Below, in pieces: positions 17,423-25,291 of a DNA stretch of 64,000 nucleotides. The notes below the pieces were generated by a model. It saw only the letters and a program-made list of their open reading frames with translations. It ran no database searches and was not told the DNA's origin. The first letter of the stretch is position 1, and each line of letters begins with the position of its first letter. The position numbers and the translations under genes are program-made. Source of the stretch: Aeromonas fluvialis (GTDB lineage Bacteria; Pseudomonadota; Gammaproteobacteria; Enterobacterales; Aeromonadaceae); the NCBI RefSeq assembly GCF_000819885.1, contig NZ_CDBO01000073.1:20451-84450 (forward strand), read 5' to 3'.

Positions 17423-17911
17423 TTTTCCAATGACTAACCCTGCATACACGCCTGACATCCGTTTAGCGAGGTTTGAGCAATAGCCAAAATATTTCACGCA
17501 CTCGTTCAGGTTCATTCTTTCAGTGCCTGGGTAGCAGAGGGATAAAAAATATACTTTTTTATCTGGCAATAGCGCTACTCGAGACACAAACTTCTTCGCT
17601 ACTTGGTCTGCTCGATTCTTATCAAGTTCTATCGCCACTACAAAGGCTTCAGACTCGCCATAGATATCAATTGAATCCTTCTGATTTTTTGACGGCGCAT
17701 ATTCCATCTTCCAGCTCAAGCTAGGAATACTATCCTGTAATCTCTGAAATAAGTACTTTTGGAAATTAGCAACAATAATCTTCTGCGCATGCTGCGGTTG
17801 CCCAAGATGGCTTGAAAAATGATCTCGACAATCAAGTTCAGTAATAACATCCAGTATGGAGTTTAGCCACTCATCCTGATATGTAGATCTCACTTTAACT
17901 TCTGGCTTCAT
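17417..17911 (-). CDS. Cassette gene B: hypothetical, possible nuclease-like fold
   Basis: Protein of 164 residues without signal or membrane segment. The central block DSIDIYG (about 79-85), then VVAIELDKNRADQVAKKF (about 91-108) and a following strand KVYFLSL, resembles the order of strands in PD-(D/E)XK-like proteins: Asp, then an acidic/Lys strand, then a basic helix. The E-L-D-K spacing is one residue off the canonical motif, so activity is uncertain. Cassette genes often encode nuclease-related or defence functions, which is context only. AT-rich compared with the chromosome, with an attC-like site on each side. Confidence 0.68.
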   Translation of the reverse strand: MKPEVKVRSTYQDEWLNSILDVITELDCRDHFSSHLGQPQHAQKIIVANFQKYLFQRLQDSIPSLSWKMEYAPSKNQKDSIDIYGESEAFVVAIELDKNRADQVAKKFVSRVALLPDKKVYFLSLCYPGTERMNLNECVKYFGYCSNLAKRMSGVYAGLVIGKI

Positions 17912-17928
17912 CCTCGATCTCGACTGAA

Positions 17929-18033
17929 ATTTAACGCCCGGCTATGGCGCCGGAGTGCAGTTGGAATTTTTTGTGGTACTCACCACAAAAAAGGCCGACG
18001 GAACGGAGGTCGCACATGAGCCGATTGTTAGCT
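17929..18033 (-). repeat. attC-like recombination site (cassette A)
   Basis: 105 bases. On the minus strand the right box GTTAAAT fits GTTRRRY exactly and the left box is AGCTAAC. Inner boxes GGCTCATG and CATAGCC pair with one unpaired extra base. The centre holds a perfect hairpin (TTTTTTGTGGT / ACCACAAAAAA around GAGT at 17967-17992). The stop codon of gene A lies in the left box, as for the other cassettes. Confidence 0.75.
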
Positions 18034-18562
18034 ATTTGCTTGGCCACGCATTAAGTTCTTTTAGTTTTTCAATGAAAGGTGGGAATTTTGAATTAACTAT
18101 CGCCCCAGAATTAGCTGAACCGAAAGACGACACAGAATAGGTATCTATCTGCATCACCTTCATTTTTACGTCTTTACCCGCAGCGATTTTTGAAAAATCT
18201 TTGATTGGTATAACTAGGCGCCGAGTAGACCAATCCCCGTACTTTGTGAGCGAACTAGCTTGCTTGACGTTCTCAATAATCTCTCCATCCACGTTGAAGG
18301 CCACACCCACAACATTTGTGATTCCGCTAACTCCAACTTCTATAAAAACCACATCTGGGAATTTCTGCACCCACTCAAACCCTAGGGTATGCCAAGCCTC
18401 TTTCATGCTTGACGCCGCGCTTACGGGGGATTGGGAAACGATCAGTGAGCCATCGAAATCGTCTTTCTGAACCTTCATGGACGGCGTCATCGAATCATTG
18501 AAGCTCGCACACCCATGAAGTCCAACTAATGCAAAAATAAGCACAATTATTCTGATTGTCAT
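18032..18562 (-). CDS. Cassette gene A: putative lipoprotein
   Basis: Protein of 176 residues with a type II signal peptide and lipobox LHGC at about residue 18, so an acylated periplasmic or outer-membrane protein is expected. The mature part is a beta-rich domain of unknown family (segments VVFIEVGVSGITNVVGVAF and RRLVIPIKDF). Stop codon overlaps the attC-like left box. First gene of the minus-strand cassette array, so nearest to any promoter entering from the right. No known function; low GC and codon use unlike rnr and rlmB suggest transfer. Confidence 0.7.
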   Translation of the reverse strand: MTIRIIVLIFALVGLHGCASFNDSMTPSMKVQKDDFDGSLIVSQSPVSAASSMKEAWHTLGFEWVQKFPDVVFIEVGVSGITNVVGVAFNVDGEIIENVKQASSLTKYGDWSTRRLVIPIKDFSKIAAGKDVKMKVMQIDTYSVSSFGSANSGAIVNSKFPPFIEKLKELNAWPSK

Positions 18563-18578
18563 CGTATTTCCTCGTTTG

Positions 18579-18588
18579 GTTAGCTAAC
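18579..18588. other. Right-hand boundary of the cassette array (GTTAGC box)
   Basis: The self-complementary GTTAGCTAAC lies 17 bases before the ATG of cassette gene A. Read on the minus strand it gives the G/TTAGC junction expected where a cassette has been joined to its neighbour or to an attI-like site. No attI or integrase gene is seen beside it. Confidence 0.4.
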
Positions 18589-18678
18589 AGTGATTAGATA
18601 GAAGGCGGCACTAATCCGATAGCAGAGCCTTCCATATAACTCCGATCAGCCCTGATTTTTGCCATGAAAAAAATTACT

Positions 18679-18702
18679 GAAATTGGGACAGCCACCGTTT
18701 TG
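18679..18702 (+). repeat. 24-base direct repeat, copy 1
   Basis: The motif GAAATTGGGACA followed by a CACCGTTTTG-type end is repeated at 18965-18988 with three differences. Sequences of this type often lie near REP-associated transposase genes, but no transposase is present. Confidence 0.55.
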
Positions 18703-18747
18703 CTTCACTCGCTTATCCATTCCATCCGGCAAGGCTACCGCCCCTGA

Positions 18748-18966
18748 ATGTCAGCCTCCAGTCTGCTGCTTTTTACCTGCGTGGTTTCGCTGGCCTGGCT
18801 CATGGGTGACTCCGACGAGGCTGTTGCCAAACGGATATATTAGCGAGCGATGCAGGAGAGGGAAGCGGGAGATGATGGTTTCCTGAGCAAGATCAATAAA
18901 TTAATCATCCTGAGCCGTGTTGAAGTCGAACATCAACAAAGAAAGGGCTGTTCTTCTATGAGTTGA
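18748..18966 (+). pseudogene. Possible decayed small membrane-protein gene
   Basis: A frame begins MSASSLLLFTCVVSLAWLMG, a plausible signal or membrane segment, reaches a TAG after residue 31 and stays open in the same frame for 41 more codons (RAMQEREAGDDGFLSKINKL onward). A CAG-to-TAG change would explain the stop. No family is recognised. It lies between the two 24-base direct repeats. The call is weak. Confidence 0.3.
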
Positions 18967-18988
18967 AATTGGGACATCTACCGTTTTG
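18965..18988 (+). repeat. 24-base direct repeat, copy 2
   Basis: Partner of the repeat at 18679-18702, and also the start of the right flanking repeat of the cassette segment. Confidence 0.55.
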
Positions 18989-19086
18989 AGCACCGCGTAG
19001 CAGTGAACAGACCATGATTGGCTTGTCGCCACGTGCCGCCATGTGCCGCTGAAGGGTTCGACATAGCGGCAGGAGCTTGGCCGAGC
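18971..19086 (+). repeat. Right inverted copy of the repeat flanking the cassette segment
   Basis: Begins GGGACATCTACC, contains GAGCACCGCGTAGC and ends with GGAGCTTGGCCGAGC (19072-19086), which is the exact reverse complement of 16712-16726. It suggests that the segment between rnr and rlmB was bounded by, or inserted into, a repeat element. No gene lies between here and rlmB. Confidence 0.6.
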
Positions 19087-19236
19087 AGCTTCCTCCTCCC
19101 TAGATGCCGGTCTCTCTGGTATGATGCGCCATCATTTAGCGACCGGTGACGACGCCAGCATCATGGTGGTCAGGCTGCCGGTAGGGACATTTTTCTTCGG
19201 GGCGCATTTATGCGAGCCGACCTACGGATCTTGAAC

Positions 19237-19986
19237 ATGAGCACTGAACTGATCTACGGCATTCACGCTGTATCCGCGCTGCTGGAGCGCACCCCCGAGC
19301 GTTTCATCGAAGTGTGGGCCCTCAAGGGTCGGGATGACGACCGGCTGCAACCCTTGCTGGCCGAGCTGGAGTCCCTCGGCCTCAAGGTGCAGAGCGTGAA
19401 CCGCAAGACCCTGGATGACAAAGCGGAAGGCAACAATCACCAGGGCATCATGGCCAAGGTGATTGAAGCGCCCAAGCTCGCCGAGCACGATCTGGCCAGC
19501 CTGCTCGATAGCTTGGCGGTGCAAGAGACCGCCCCCTTCCTGCTGGTGCTGGATGGGGTGACGGACCCGCACAACCTCGGTGCCTGCCTGCGCAGCGCCG
19601 ATGCGGCTGGCGTCCATGCGGTGATCGTGCCGCGGGACAAGGCCACCGGCCTGACCTCGGTCGTACGCAAGGTCGCCTGTGGCGCCGCCGAAGTGGTGCC
19701 GCTCATTCAGGTCACCAACCTGGCCCGCACCCTGCGCGAGTTGCAGGAGCGTGGCGTCTGGCTGGTGGGCACCGCAGGCGAGGCGGACCACGACCTCTAT
19801 CAGGCCAAACTGACCGGTCCGATGGCGCTGGTAATGGGCGCCGAGGGCAAGGGGATGCGTCGTCTGACCCGCGAACATTGCGATGAGCTGGTGAGCATCC
19901 CGATGGCGGGGGCGGTATCCAGCCTCAACGTCTCGGTGGCGACCGGCGTCTGCCTGTTCGAAGCCGTGCGTCAGCGCCGTGCTTGA
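19237..19986 (+). CDS. rlmB: 23S rRNA (guanosine(2251)-2'-O)-methyltransferase RlmB
   Basis: SpoU-family knotted methyltransferase of 249 residues (E. coli 243). The N-terminal substrate-binding domain runs to about 90. SPOUT motifs follow: [18 protein letters not shown] (about 108-125, with the catalytic Arg), [12 protein letters not shown] and [16 protein letters not shown]. It methylates G2251 in the ribosomal P loop with AdoMet. The ATG used matches the family start MS-E-IYGIHAV; an ATG nine codons upstream is possible but unsupported. Normally directly follows rnr; here separated from it. Confidence 0.95.
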   Translation: MSTELIYGIHAVSALLERTPERFIEVWALKGRDDDRLQPLLAELESLGLKVQSVNRKTLDDKAEGNNHQGIMAKVIEAPKLAEHDLASLLDSLAVQETAPFLLVLDGVTDPHNLGACLRSADAAGVHAVIVPRDKATGLTSVVRKVACGAAEVVPLIQVTNLARTLRELQERGVWLVGTAGEADHDLYQAKLTGPMALVMGAEGKGMRRLTREHCDELVSIPMAGAVSSLNVSVATGVCLFEAVRQRRA

Positions 19987-19988
19987 TC

Positions 19989-20561
19989 ATGCTGACTGCC
20001 AGACCCCCCTTCGATTGGGCGCAGGTCGCAGATAAAGAGGAGGCCGCGCGCCTCCTCTCTTTTGCCCGCTCGCGGACCCTTGCCCCCAGATCTTGCCTCT
20101 GGCATGCCGGCGACAGCCCGGATCTGTTGGTCAGGGTGGAGCAGGGGCTGTTGCGGGCCAAGGTGGTGCTGGCTGATGGTCGTGAGTGCATCAAGGAGTT
20201 CTACTGGGAGGGGGACGAGTTTCTCGACTTCCACCACCTGCTCAGCGGCGAGCCCGCCCGCTACAGCGTGGAGGCGCTGGAGCCCTGCCGTCTGCAACTG
20301 TTCCAGCTGGCCGACTTGCGTCAGCTCTCCTGCTGGCCCGTCTGGTATCAGCATCTGCTGGAAGTGCGGTTGCGGATCAAGGAGGAGAAAGAGCTGTTGC
20401 TGCTGACCGAGAGCCCGCAGGCCCGCTACCAACACTTCCTGCACTGTTTTCCTGCGCTGGATGCCAGAGTGCCGGATCACCAGATCGCGGCTTACCTCGG
20501 CATCACCCCCATCAGTCTTAGTCGCATTCGCAAGCGGCTGAAAGCGCTTAACAAGGAGTAG
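19989..20561 (+). CDS. Crp/Fnr-family regulator (cyclic nucleotide-binding fold)
   Basis: Protein of 190 residues. Residues about 15-115 form a cNMP-binding beta-roll (GDSPDLLVRVEQGLLRAKV, then EGDEFLDFHHLLSGEPARYS). The C-terminal helix-turn-helix (VPDHQIAAYLGITPISLSRI) is shorter than in Crp, ending soon after the recognition helix. The conserved phosphate-binding RTAS-type motif of cAMP binders is not seen, so another ligand or none is likely. It starts 2 bases after the rlmB stop and may be co-transcribed. The last 16 codons and the stop are the first copy of a 133-bp tandem repeat. Confidence 0.85.
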   Translation: MLTARPPFDWAQVADKEEAARLLSFARSRTLAPRSCLWHAGDSPDLLVRVEQGLLRAKVVLADGRECIKEFYWEGDEFLDFHHLLSGEPARYSVEALEPCRLQLFQLADLRQLSCWPVWYQHLLEVRLRIKEEKELLLLTESPQARYQHFLHCFPALDARVPDHQIAAYLGITPISLSRIRKRLKALNKE

Positions 20562-20962
20562 TGTCGCCGATGTGCCATGAGGGGCCGTGTGGCCACCAGA
20601 TTTCAGGCCTTTCATACAGTCCGTCTCGGCATCACGCCAGCCAGCCAGTCTTAGTCGCATTCGCAAGCGGCTGAAAGCGCTTAACAAGGAGTAGTGTCGC
20701 CGATGTGCCATGAGGGGCCGTGTGGCCACCAGCTTTCAGGCCTTTCATACAGTCCGTCTCGGCATCACGCCAGCCAGTCAGTCTGAGTCGCATTCGCAAG
20801 CGGCTGAAAGCGCTTAACAAGGAGTAGTGTCGCCGATGTGCCATGAGGGGCCGTGTGGCCACCAGATTTCAGGCCTTTCATACAGTCCGTCTCGGCATCA
20901 CGCCAGCCAGCCAGCCAGTCAGTCTTAGTCGCATTCGCAAGCGGCTGAAAGCGCTTAACCGC
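20513..20962 (+). repeat. 133-bp tandem repeat copying the 3' end of the Crp/Fnr gene
   Basis: Four copies of the CAGTCTTAGTCGCATTCG block start at 20513, 20646, 20779 and 20920, so the period is 133, 133 and then 141 bases. The longer third unit comes from extra CCAG repeats. Each unit holds the last 16 codons (to KALNKE-stop) plus about 85 bases of 3' flank, including GGCCGTGTGGCC. The first three are nearly identical; the fourth is cut after GCGCTTAAC. The rest of 20562-21079 holds no gene. Confidence 0.92.
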
Positions 20963-21079
20963 GACTAATGGCGTGCATGCACCCTATGTCTGGTTGGCAG
21001 AGATCGAACTTAACAAAGGTTAATGCAGGGCGCTGGAACCACGCTTATGCTGGCGGGCCGAATTGATAAGGAGTTGCCG

Positions 21080-21535
21080 ATGAACTGGATCCTGAAACCC
21101 TGGTCAGAGTTGACCACAGACGAGTTGTACGAGTTGCTGGCGCTGCGGGCCGAGGTGTTTGTGGTGGAGCAGACCTGCCCCTTCCAGGATCTGGACGGGC
21201 TGGATCGTCGCGAGGGGGTTTGGCATCTGCTCGGTTATCAGGGGGATCTGTTGGCCGCCTATGCCCGGGTCATGGCCCCCGGCATCGGTGACGAGCGTGG
21301 TGCCGCCATCGGCCGGGTCGTCACCTCGCCCAGGGCGAGAGGGGGTGGCCTCGGTCACACGCTGATCGCGCAAGCGGTGAAGGCATGCGAGGCGCGCTGG
21401 CCCGCTCACAGCATCTGGCTGGGGGCGCAGGCCCATCTGCAAGACTTCTACGGTCAGCACGGCTTTGTCGCCGAAGGGGGGGGCTATCTCGAAGACGATA
21501 TTCCCCATATGGGGATGCGTAAAATGGCGCAGTAA
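21080..21535 (+). CDS. elaA: ElaA-type GNAT N-acetyltransferase
   Basis: Protein of 151 residues that aligns throughout with E. coli ElaA: LYELLALRAEVFVVEQTCPF, DLDGLD, IGRVVTSP, then the acetyl-CoA loop RARGGGLGHTL, WLGAQAHLQDFYGQHGF and the C-terminal DIPHMGM. GNAT enzymes transfer an acetyl group from acetyl-CoA to an amine; the substrate of ElaA is not established. The ATG with AAGGAG 6 bases upstream was preferred over a start 19 codons earlier. Stands alone, just after the repeat array. Confidence 0.92.
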   Translation: MNWILKPWSELTTDELYELLALRAEVFVVEQTCPFQDLDGLDRREGVWHLLGYQGDLLAAYARVMAPGIGDERGAAIGRVVTSPRARGGGLGHTLIAQAVKACEARWPAHSIWLGAQAHLQDFYGQHGFVAEGGGYLEDDIPHMGMRKMAQ

Positions 21536-21596
21536 GCCCACTCGGCCCCATATCAGCGGGCAAGGCGATGGCATCTGCCGGTATATCAGCCATGAA

Positions 21597-21626
21597 AAAA
21601 CGGCCACCCCTCGGGATGGCCGTTTT
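21597..21626. terminator. Bidirectional terminator between elaA and srmB
   Basis: AAAACGGCCA / TGGCCGTTTT, a perfect 10-bp stem with a 10-base loop. It has A and T tracts on both sides and lies between convergent genes. Confidence 0.87.
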
Positions 21627-21655
21627 GCTATCAGTGGTGCAATGCGGTGCCAGGC

Positions 21656-22876
21656 TTACTTCTTTTTCTTCTTGGCGGATTTCTTCTTGTCGGCCGGTTT
21701 TTTCTTCTTCACCGGTACCCTCGCTTCCTTGTGCTTGGGGCGCAGGGAGTCGATCACCCGGCGCTTGAGGCGCTCTTCGGTGTAGCGTTCGATCTTGGCG
21801 ACCATCGCCATGTCGTGGGCTTCCACCAGGCTGATGGCGCAGCCACGGTTGCCAGCGCGGCCGGTACGGCCGATCCGGTGGACGTAAACATCGGTGCCGT
21901 AGGGCATGTCGTAGTTGATGACATGGCTGACGTTCGGCAGATCGATGCCGCGGGCGGCGACGTCGGTGGCGATGAGGAAGGGCACTTCCCCTGCGTGGAA
22001 TTTGCGGATCGACTCGATGCGTTTGCTCTGCTCCATTTCGCCACGGATCCAGGCACAGGAGACGCCCGCCGCCTGCAGCTGGCCGGAGAGCTCCGCCAGT
22101 CGCTCGCGGGTCTTGACGAAGACGATGGCCTTCTGGGTTTCCGGATCTTTCAGGATATGGATCAGCAGGGCCAGTTTGTGAGCAGCATCATCGGCCAGAT
22201 GGATCCACTGGGTGATGGGACGACGCTCGCTGCGCGGCGGTTCGGCGTGCAGCTCGACCGGCTCCTTGAGGATCTCGTTGGCAAACTTCTCAAGGCCCGC
22301 CCCTTCCAGGGTGGCGGAGAAGAGCATGGTGTGCTTGCGGTAGCGCGCCTCGGCCACGATGCGGTTTACATCCTTGATAAAGCCCATGTCCAGCATGCGG
22401 TCCGCTTCATCCAGCACCAGCACTTCGATGTCGTGGCTCTCGAACTCCTCTTTCTCGATGTACTCGAGCAGACGACCCGGGGTGGCCACGACGATGTCGG
22501 TGGTCTTGGTCAGGGCGGGCAACTGCTCTTCATGGCTGACGCCGCCGATGATGGTCTCGATGCTGAGATTGGTGTGCGCCGCCAGCGCCTTGGCGTGGGC
22601 GGTAACTTGCAGCGCCAGCTCGCGGGTCGGGGTCAGGATCAGCATGCGGCAGGGGCCCGGCTTGCGGCGCGGGAAGTCCAGCAGATGCTGGAGTGCTGGC
22701 AGCAGGAAGGAGGCCGTCTTGCCGGTACCGGTCGGAGCGGATGCCAGAATATCGCGGCCGTCCAGGGCTGGCTCCAGCACCATCTGCTGGATGGTGGTGG
22801 GGCGGGTGAATCCCATCTCGGCCAAGGCCCGGTTGAGGGCGGGGTGCAGGTCGAAATCATCAAAGGACTGGCTCAT
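21656..22876 (-). CDS. srmB: ATP-dependent RNA helicase SrmB (DEAD-box)
   Basis: 406 residues with all DEAD-box motifs in order: Q motif (RPTTIQQ), I (APTGTGKTA), Ia (PTRELALQ), II (VLDEADRML), III (SATLEG), V (ATDVAARGID) and VI (HRIGRTGRAG). A Lys-rich tail (last 20 residues nearly all K) probably binds rRNA. SrmB unwinds RNA early in 50S assembly, with ribosomal proteins L4 and L24 as known partners. It is divergent from trmN6, the same arrangement as in E. coli. Confidence 0.94.
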   Translation of the reverse strand: MSQSFDDFDLHPALNRALAEMGFTRPTTIQQMVLEPALDGRDILASAPTGTGKTASFLLPALQHLLDFPRRKPGPCRMLILTPTRELALQVTAHAKALAAHTNLSIETIIGGVSHEEQLPALTKTTDIVVATPGRLLEYIEKEEFESHDIEVLVLDEADRMLDMGFIKDVNRIVAEARYRKHTMLFSATLEGAGLEKFANEILKEPVELHAEPPRSERRPITQWIHLADDAAHKLALLIHILKDPETQKAIVFVKTRERLAELSGQLQAAGVSCAWIRGEMEQSKRIESIRKFHAGEVPFLIATDVAARGIDLPNVSHVINYDMPYGTDVYVHRIGRTGRAGNRGCAISLVEAHDMAMVAKIERYTEERLKRRVIDSLRPKHKEARVPVKKKKPADKKKSAKKKKK

Positions 22877-22995
22877 GGCAATACTCGGTCATTAAGGAAA
22901 CGGCAGATTATAGGCGATTATCTCGTCGGCTCCTATTGGTGAGTGTGTCTTAGCCGCTATAATCGCCCACCATTTTTGCAGATGACGGGGGTCAG

Positions 22996-23706
22996 ATGGG
23001 GCGTAGTCGCGGATTTACCTTCAAACAGTTCCATATCAATCACGATCGCTGCGCCATGAAGGTAGGCACCGATGGCATTCTGCTCGGTGCCTGGGCGCCG
23101 GTCGAACAGGCGCACCGGGTGCTCGATATCGGCACTGGCAGCGGCTTGATCGCCCTGATGCTGGCCCAGCGCAGCAGATCTGACTGCCGTCTTGATGCGG
23201 TCGAGCTGGATATTAATGCGGCCAGTCAGGCGCGGGAGAATGTAGCTGCCTCTCCCTGGGCTGATCGGGTGACCATCATAGAGAGTGCCATTCAGGATTA
23301 TCAGGCTGCCCCTTACGATCTCATCGTCTCCAACCCCCCCTATTTCTTGGCAGGCCAGTCATTTAGCGATCCGGCACGGGCGTTGGCTCGTCATACCGGC
23401 GCCCTCGATAGTCACGCGTTACTGACGGCCTGCAATCGTTTGCTGAGCCCGGTCGGGCAGGTGGCGCTGGTGCTGCCGACGGCCATGGCCGATGAAATAT
23501 TATGCATCTCGGCGCATTATGATCTGCATTGCATTTGTTATGTAGCTGTTATCACCAGGGAGGGTAAAGAGGCAAATCGTGTTTTATTGCTACTTGGCAG
23601 AGGATTAAACAGGTGTGAGAAGGGTGAAATTATGATCCATTCTGCTGATGGAGCCTATTCCAACAGATATATCCAACTGACCGCCCCCTTCTATTTGAAG
23701 ATGTAA
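22996..23706 (+). CDS. trmN6: tRNA1(Val) (adenine(37)-N6)-methyltransferase TrmN6
   Basis: AdoMet-dependent enzyme of 236 residues (E. coli YfiC). The start GFTFKQFHINHDRCAMKVGTDG is diagnostic for the family. Motif I is LDIGTGSGLIALMLAQR and the catalytic motif IV is SNPPYF, typical for N6-adenine methylation. It modifies A37 of tRNA-Val (cmo5UAC). A tRNA-Val(TAC) gene lies at the end of this window. ATG follows GGGG-type ribosome site. Divergent from srmB. Confidence 0.93.
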   Translation: MGRSRGFTFKQFHINHDRCAMKVGTDGILLGAWAPVEQAHRVLDIGTGSGLIALMLAQRSRSDCRLDAVELDINAASQARENVAASPWADRVTIIESAIQDYQAAPYDLIVSNPPYFLAGQSFSDPARALARHTGALDSHALLTACNRLLSPVGQVALVLPTAMADEILCISAHYDLHCICYVAVITREGKEANRVLLLLGRGLNRCEKGEIMIHSADGAYSNRYIQLTAPFYLKM

Positions 23707-23753
23707 ATTTCGCCTTGAACTATTTTTTCACGCCATTATGCTGGTTGCAGATC

Positions 23754-23820
23754 GAGCGCCCGCTCCAGACCAGCTAAAACCACTGGTCGCGGTGAAAAAA
23801 CCAGCGGGGCTCTTTTTTTT
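23754..23820 (+). terminator. Terminator or attenuator in the brnQ leader
   Basis: The arms GAGCGCCCGCT and AGCGGGGCTC (one mismatch) enclose a nested GACCAG/CTGGTC stem and run into T8. The CTGGT element can also pair with the ACCAG at 23800-23804, giving two exclusive folds. A 35-codon frame (starting ATGCTGGTTGCAG at 23739) runs through it with Leu and Val codons. It may simply terminate trmN6, or attenuate brnQ. Confidence 0.6.
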
Positions 23821-23896
23821 ACCCCTGAACAACACCGGTCAATGACCAATAAAAAACTATAACAAGCAATAGTTTACAAGACAGACGAGGTTGAAC

Positions 23897-25204
23897 TTGA
23901 CGAAATCACTCACATTGTCCGATGTACTCGGATTGGGGTTTATGACCTTCGCCTTCTACCTGGGCGCTGGTAATATCATTTTCCCGCCGTTGGCCGGTTA
24001 CATGGCCGGTGAGCATCTCTCTCTGGCGATGCTGGGCTTTCTGGTGACAGCGGTCGGTCTGCCACTCATCACTATCATTGCCGTGGCCAAGGCTGGCAAT
24101 GGCTGGGCCGGCATGACCAAGCTGCTGCCTGCCGGCGTGGCGACCGCCCTGGCCGTTGCCATCTACATCATCATTGGTCCGGCATTTGCTGCGCCCCGTA
24201 CCGGTCTGGTTGCCTACGAGATTGGCCTCAAGCCGTTCATCGGTGACATGGGTCAGGCCGGTTTGGCAGCCTATACCGTGATCTTCTTCGGCGTAGCCAT
24301 GCTGGTCTCCATGAACCGGGGCAAGTTGATGGATGCCATCGGCAAATACCTGACTCCGGTACTGGTGCTGCTGCTGTTGGCCCTGGCGGTCGGGGTATTC
24401 GTAGCGCCGCAAGGCTCAATGCCTGATGCGTCCGGTGACTATCAGAACAGCCCCTTCGTGAAAGGGATCCTGGAAGGCTACAACACCATGGACACCCTGG
24501 CGTCCCTGATGTTTGGTGCCCTGATCGTCGACCTGCTGCGCCAGAAAGGGATCAACGATTACAAGAGCCAGTTCAAGTATCTGGTGGCTGCCGGCCTCAT
24601 CTCTGCTGTTGGCCTGAGCGTGGTGTATGTGTCCCTGTTCCAGCTGGGCAACACCGCTGCCGGCGTTGCGACCGATGTCAGCAACGGGGGGGCCATCGTC
24701 AATGCCTATGTGCTGAGCCTGTTTGGTCAGCCCGGTCAACTGATCCTGGCGGCTATCATTACCCTGGCTTGCTTTACCACTGCGGTGGGCCTGATCTCCG
24801 CCTGTTCCGACTTCTTCCATAATCTCACTGGTATGAGTTACAAGAAGCTGGTGGTGGTGCTGGGTGTGATCTGCGCCGTGGTGGCCAACGTGGGTCTGAG
24901 CCAGTTGATCAGTCTCTCCATTCCGGTGCTGGTTGCCATCTATCCGGTTGCCGTGGCGTTGGTACTGGTCACCTTCCTGAAGGGTTACTTTGGCCGTCCC
25001 CGTCTGGTGTTCCGTGCGGTGTTGGTGGTTGCCTTCCTGTTCGGTTGCCTGGATGGTCTGGGTGCTGCCGGCATGAAGATGGATGCGTTTGCCTTCCTGC
25101 CGCTGTTCGATAAGGGGCTCGCCTGGCTGATGCCGACCCTGCTGGCCTGTGTCGTGGGCATGGTCGTTCGTCCGGCTGACAAGCTGGCCGCCGAAGCTGC
25201 CTGA
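23897..25204 (+). CDS. brnQ: Branched-chain amino acid:cation symporter BrnQ
   Basis: Inner-membrane carrier of 435 residues with about 12 hydrophobic segments. It imports Leu, Ile and Val with sodium or protons. The N-terminus GLGFMTFAFYLGAGNIIFPP is the BrnQ family signature. Two TTG codons precede it. The second, 6 bases after GAGG, is chosen because the first abuts the ribosome site; it also gives MTKSLTLSD, matching the family start. A structured leader with a T8 tract lies 75 bases upstream. A perfect palindromic terminator follows. Confidence 0.93.
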   Translation: MTKSLTLSDVLGLGFMTFAFYLGAGNIIFPPLAGYMAGEHLSLAMLGFLVTAVGLPLITIIAVAKAGNGWAGMTKLLPAGVATALAVAIYIIIGPAFAAPRTGLVAYEIGLKPFIGDMGQAGLAAYTVIFFGVAMLVSMNRGKLMDAIGKYLTPVLVLLLLALAVGVFVAPQGSMPDASGDYQNSPFVKGILEGYNTMDTLASLMFGALIVDLLRQKGINDYKSQFKYLVAAGLISAVGLSVVYVSLFQLGNTAAGVATDVSNGGAIVNAYVLSLFGQPGQLILAAIITLACFTTAVGLISACSDFFHNLTGMSYKKLVVVLGVICAVVANVGLSQLISLSIPVLVAIYPVAVALVLVTFLKGYFGRPRLVFRAVLVVAFLFGCLDGLGAAGMKMDAFAFLPLFDKGLAWLMPTLLACVVGMVVRPADKLAAEAA

Positions 25205-25225
25205 TCCCGCCGCCACTGAATAGCA

Positions 25226-25259
25226 AAGAGGCCAGCATATGCTGGCCTCTTCTGTTTTT
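25226..25259. terminator. Terminator after brnQ
   Basis: A perfect 26-base palindrome centred on GCATATGC (AAGAGGCCAGCAT and its complement) is followed by CTGTTTTTG. Confidence 0.8.
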
Positions 25260-25291
25260 GGTGTGCTGACTTGTTCGTACAGTCTGACCGA

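Noticed and set aside
18683..18886. 67-codon plus-strand frame in the rnr-rlmB insert
   Set aside because: No ribosome site; it begins within a repeat and shows no coding pattern. Another frame in the same place has slightly better support and is listed only as a possible remnant.
20513..20962. CRISPR-like array
   Set aside because: Repeats are contiguous 133-bp units with no unique spacers, and they derive from the adjacent gene.
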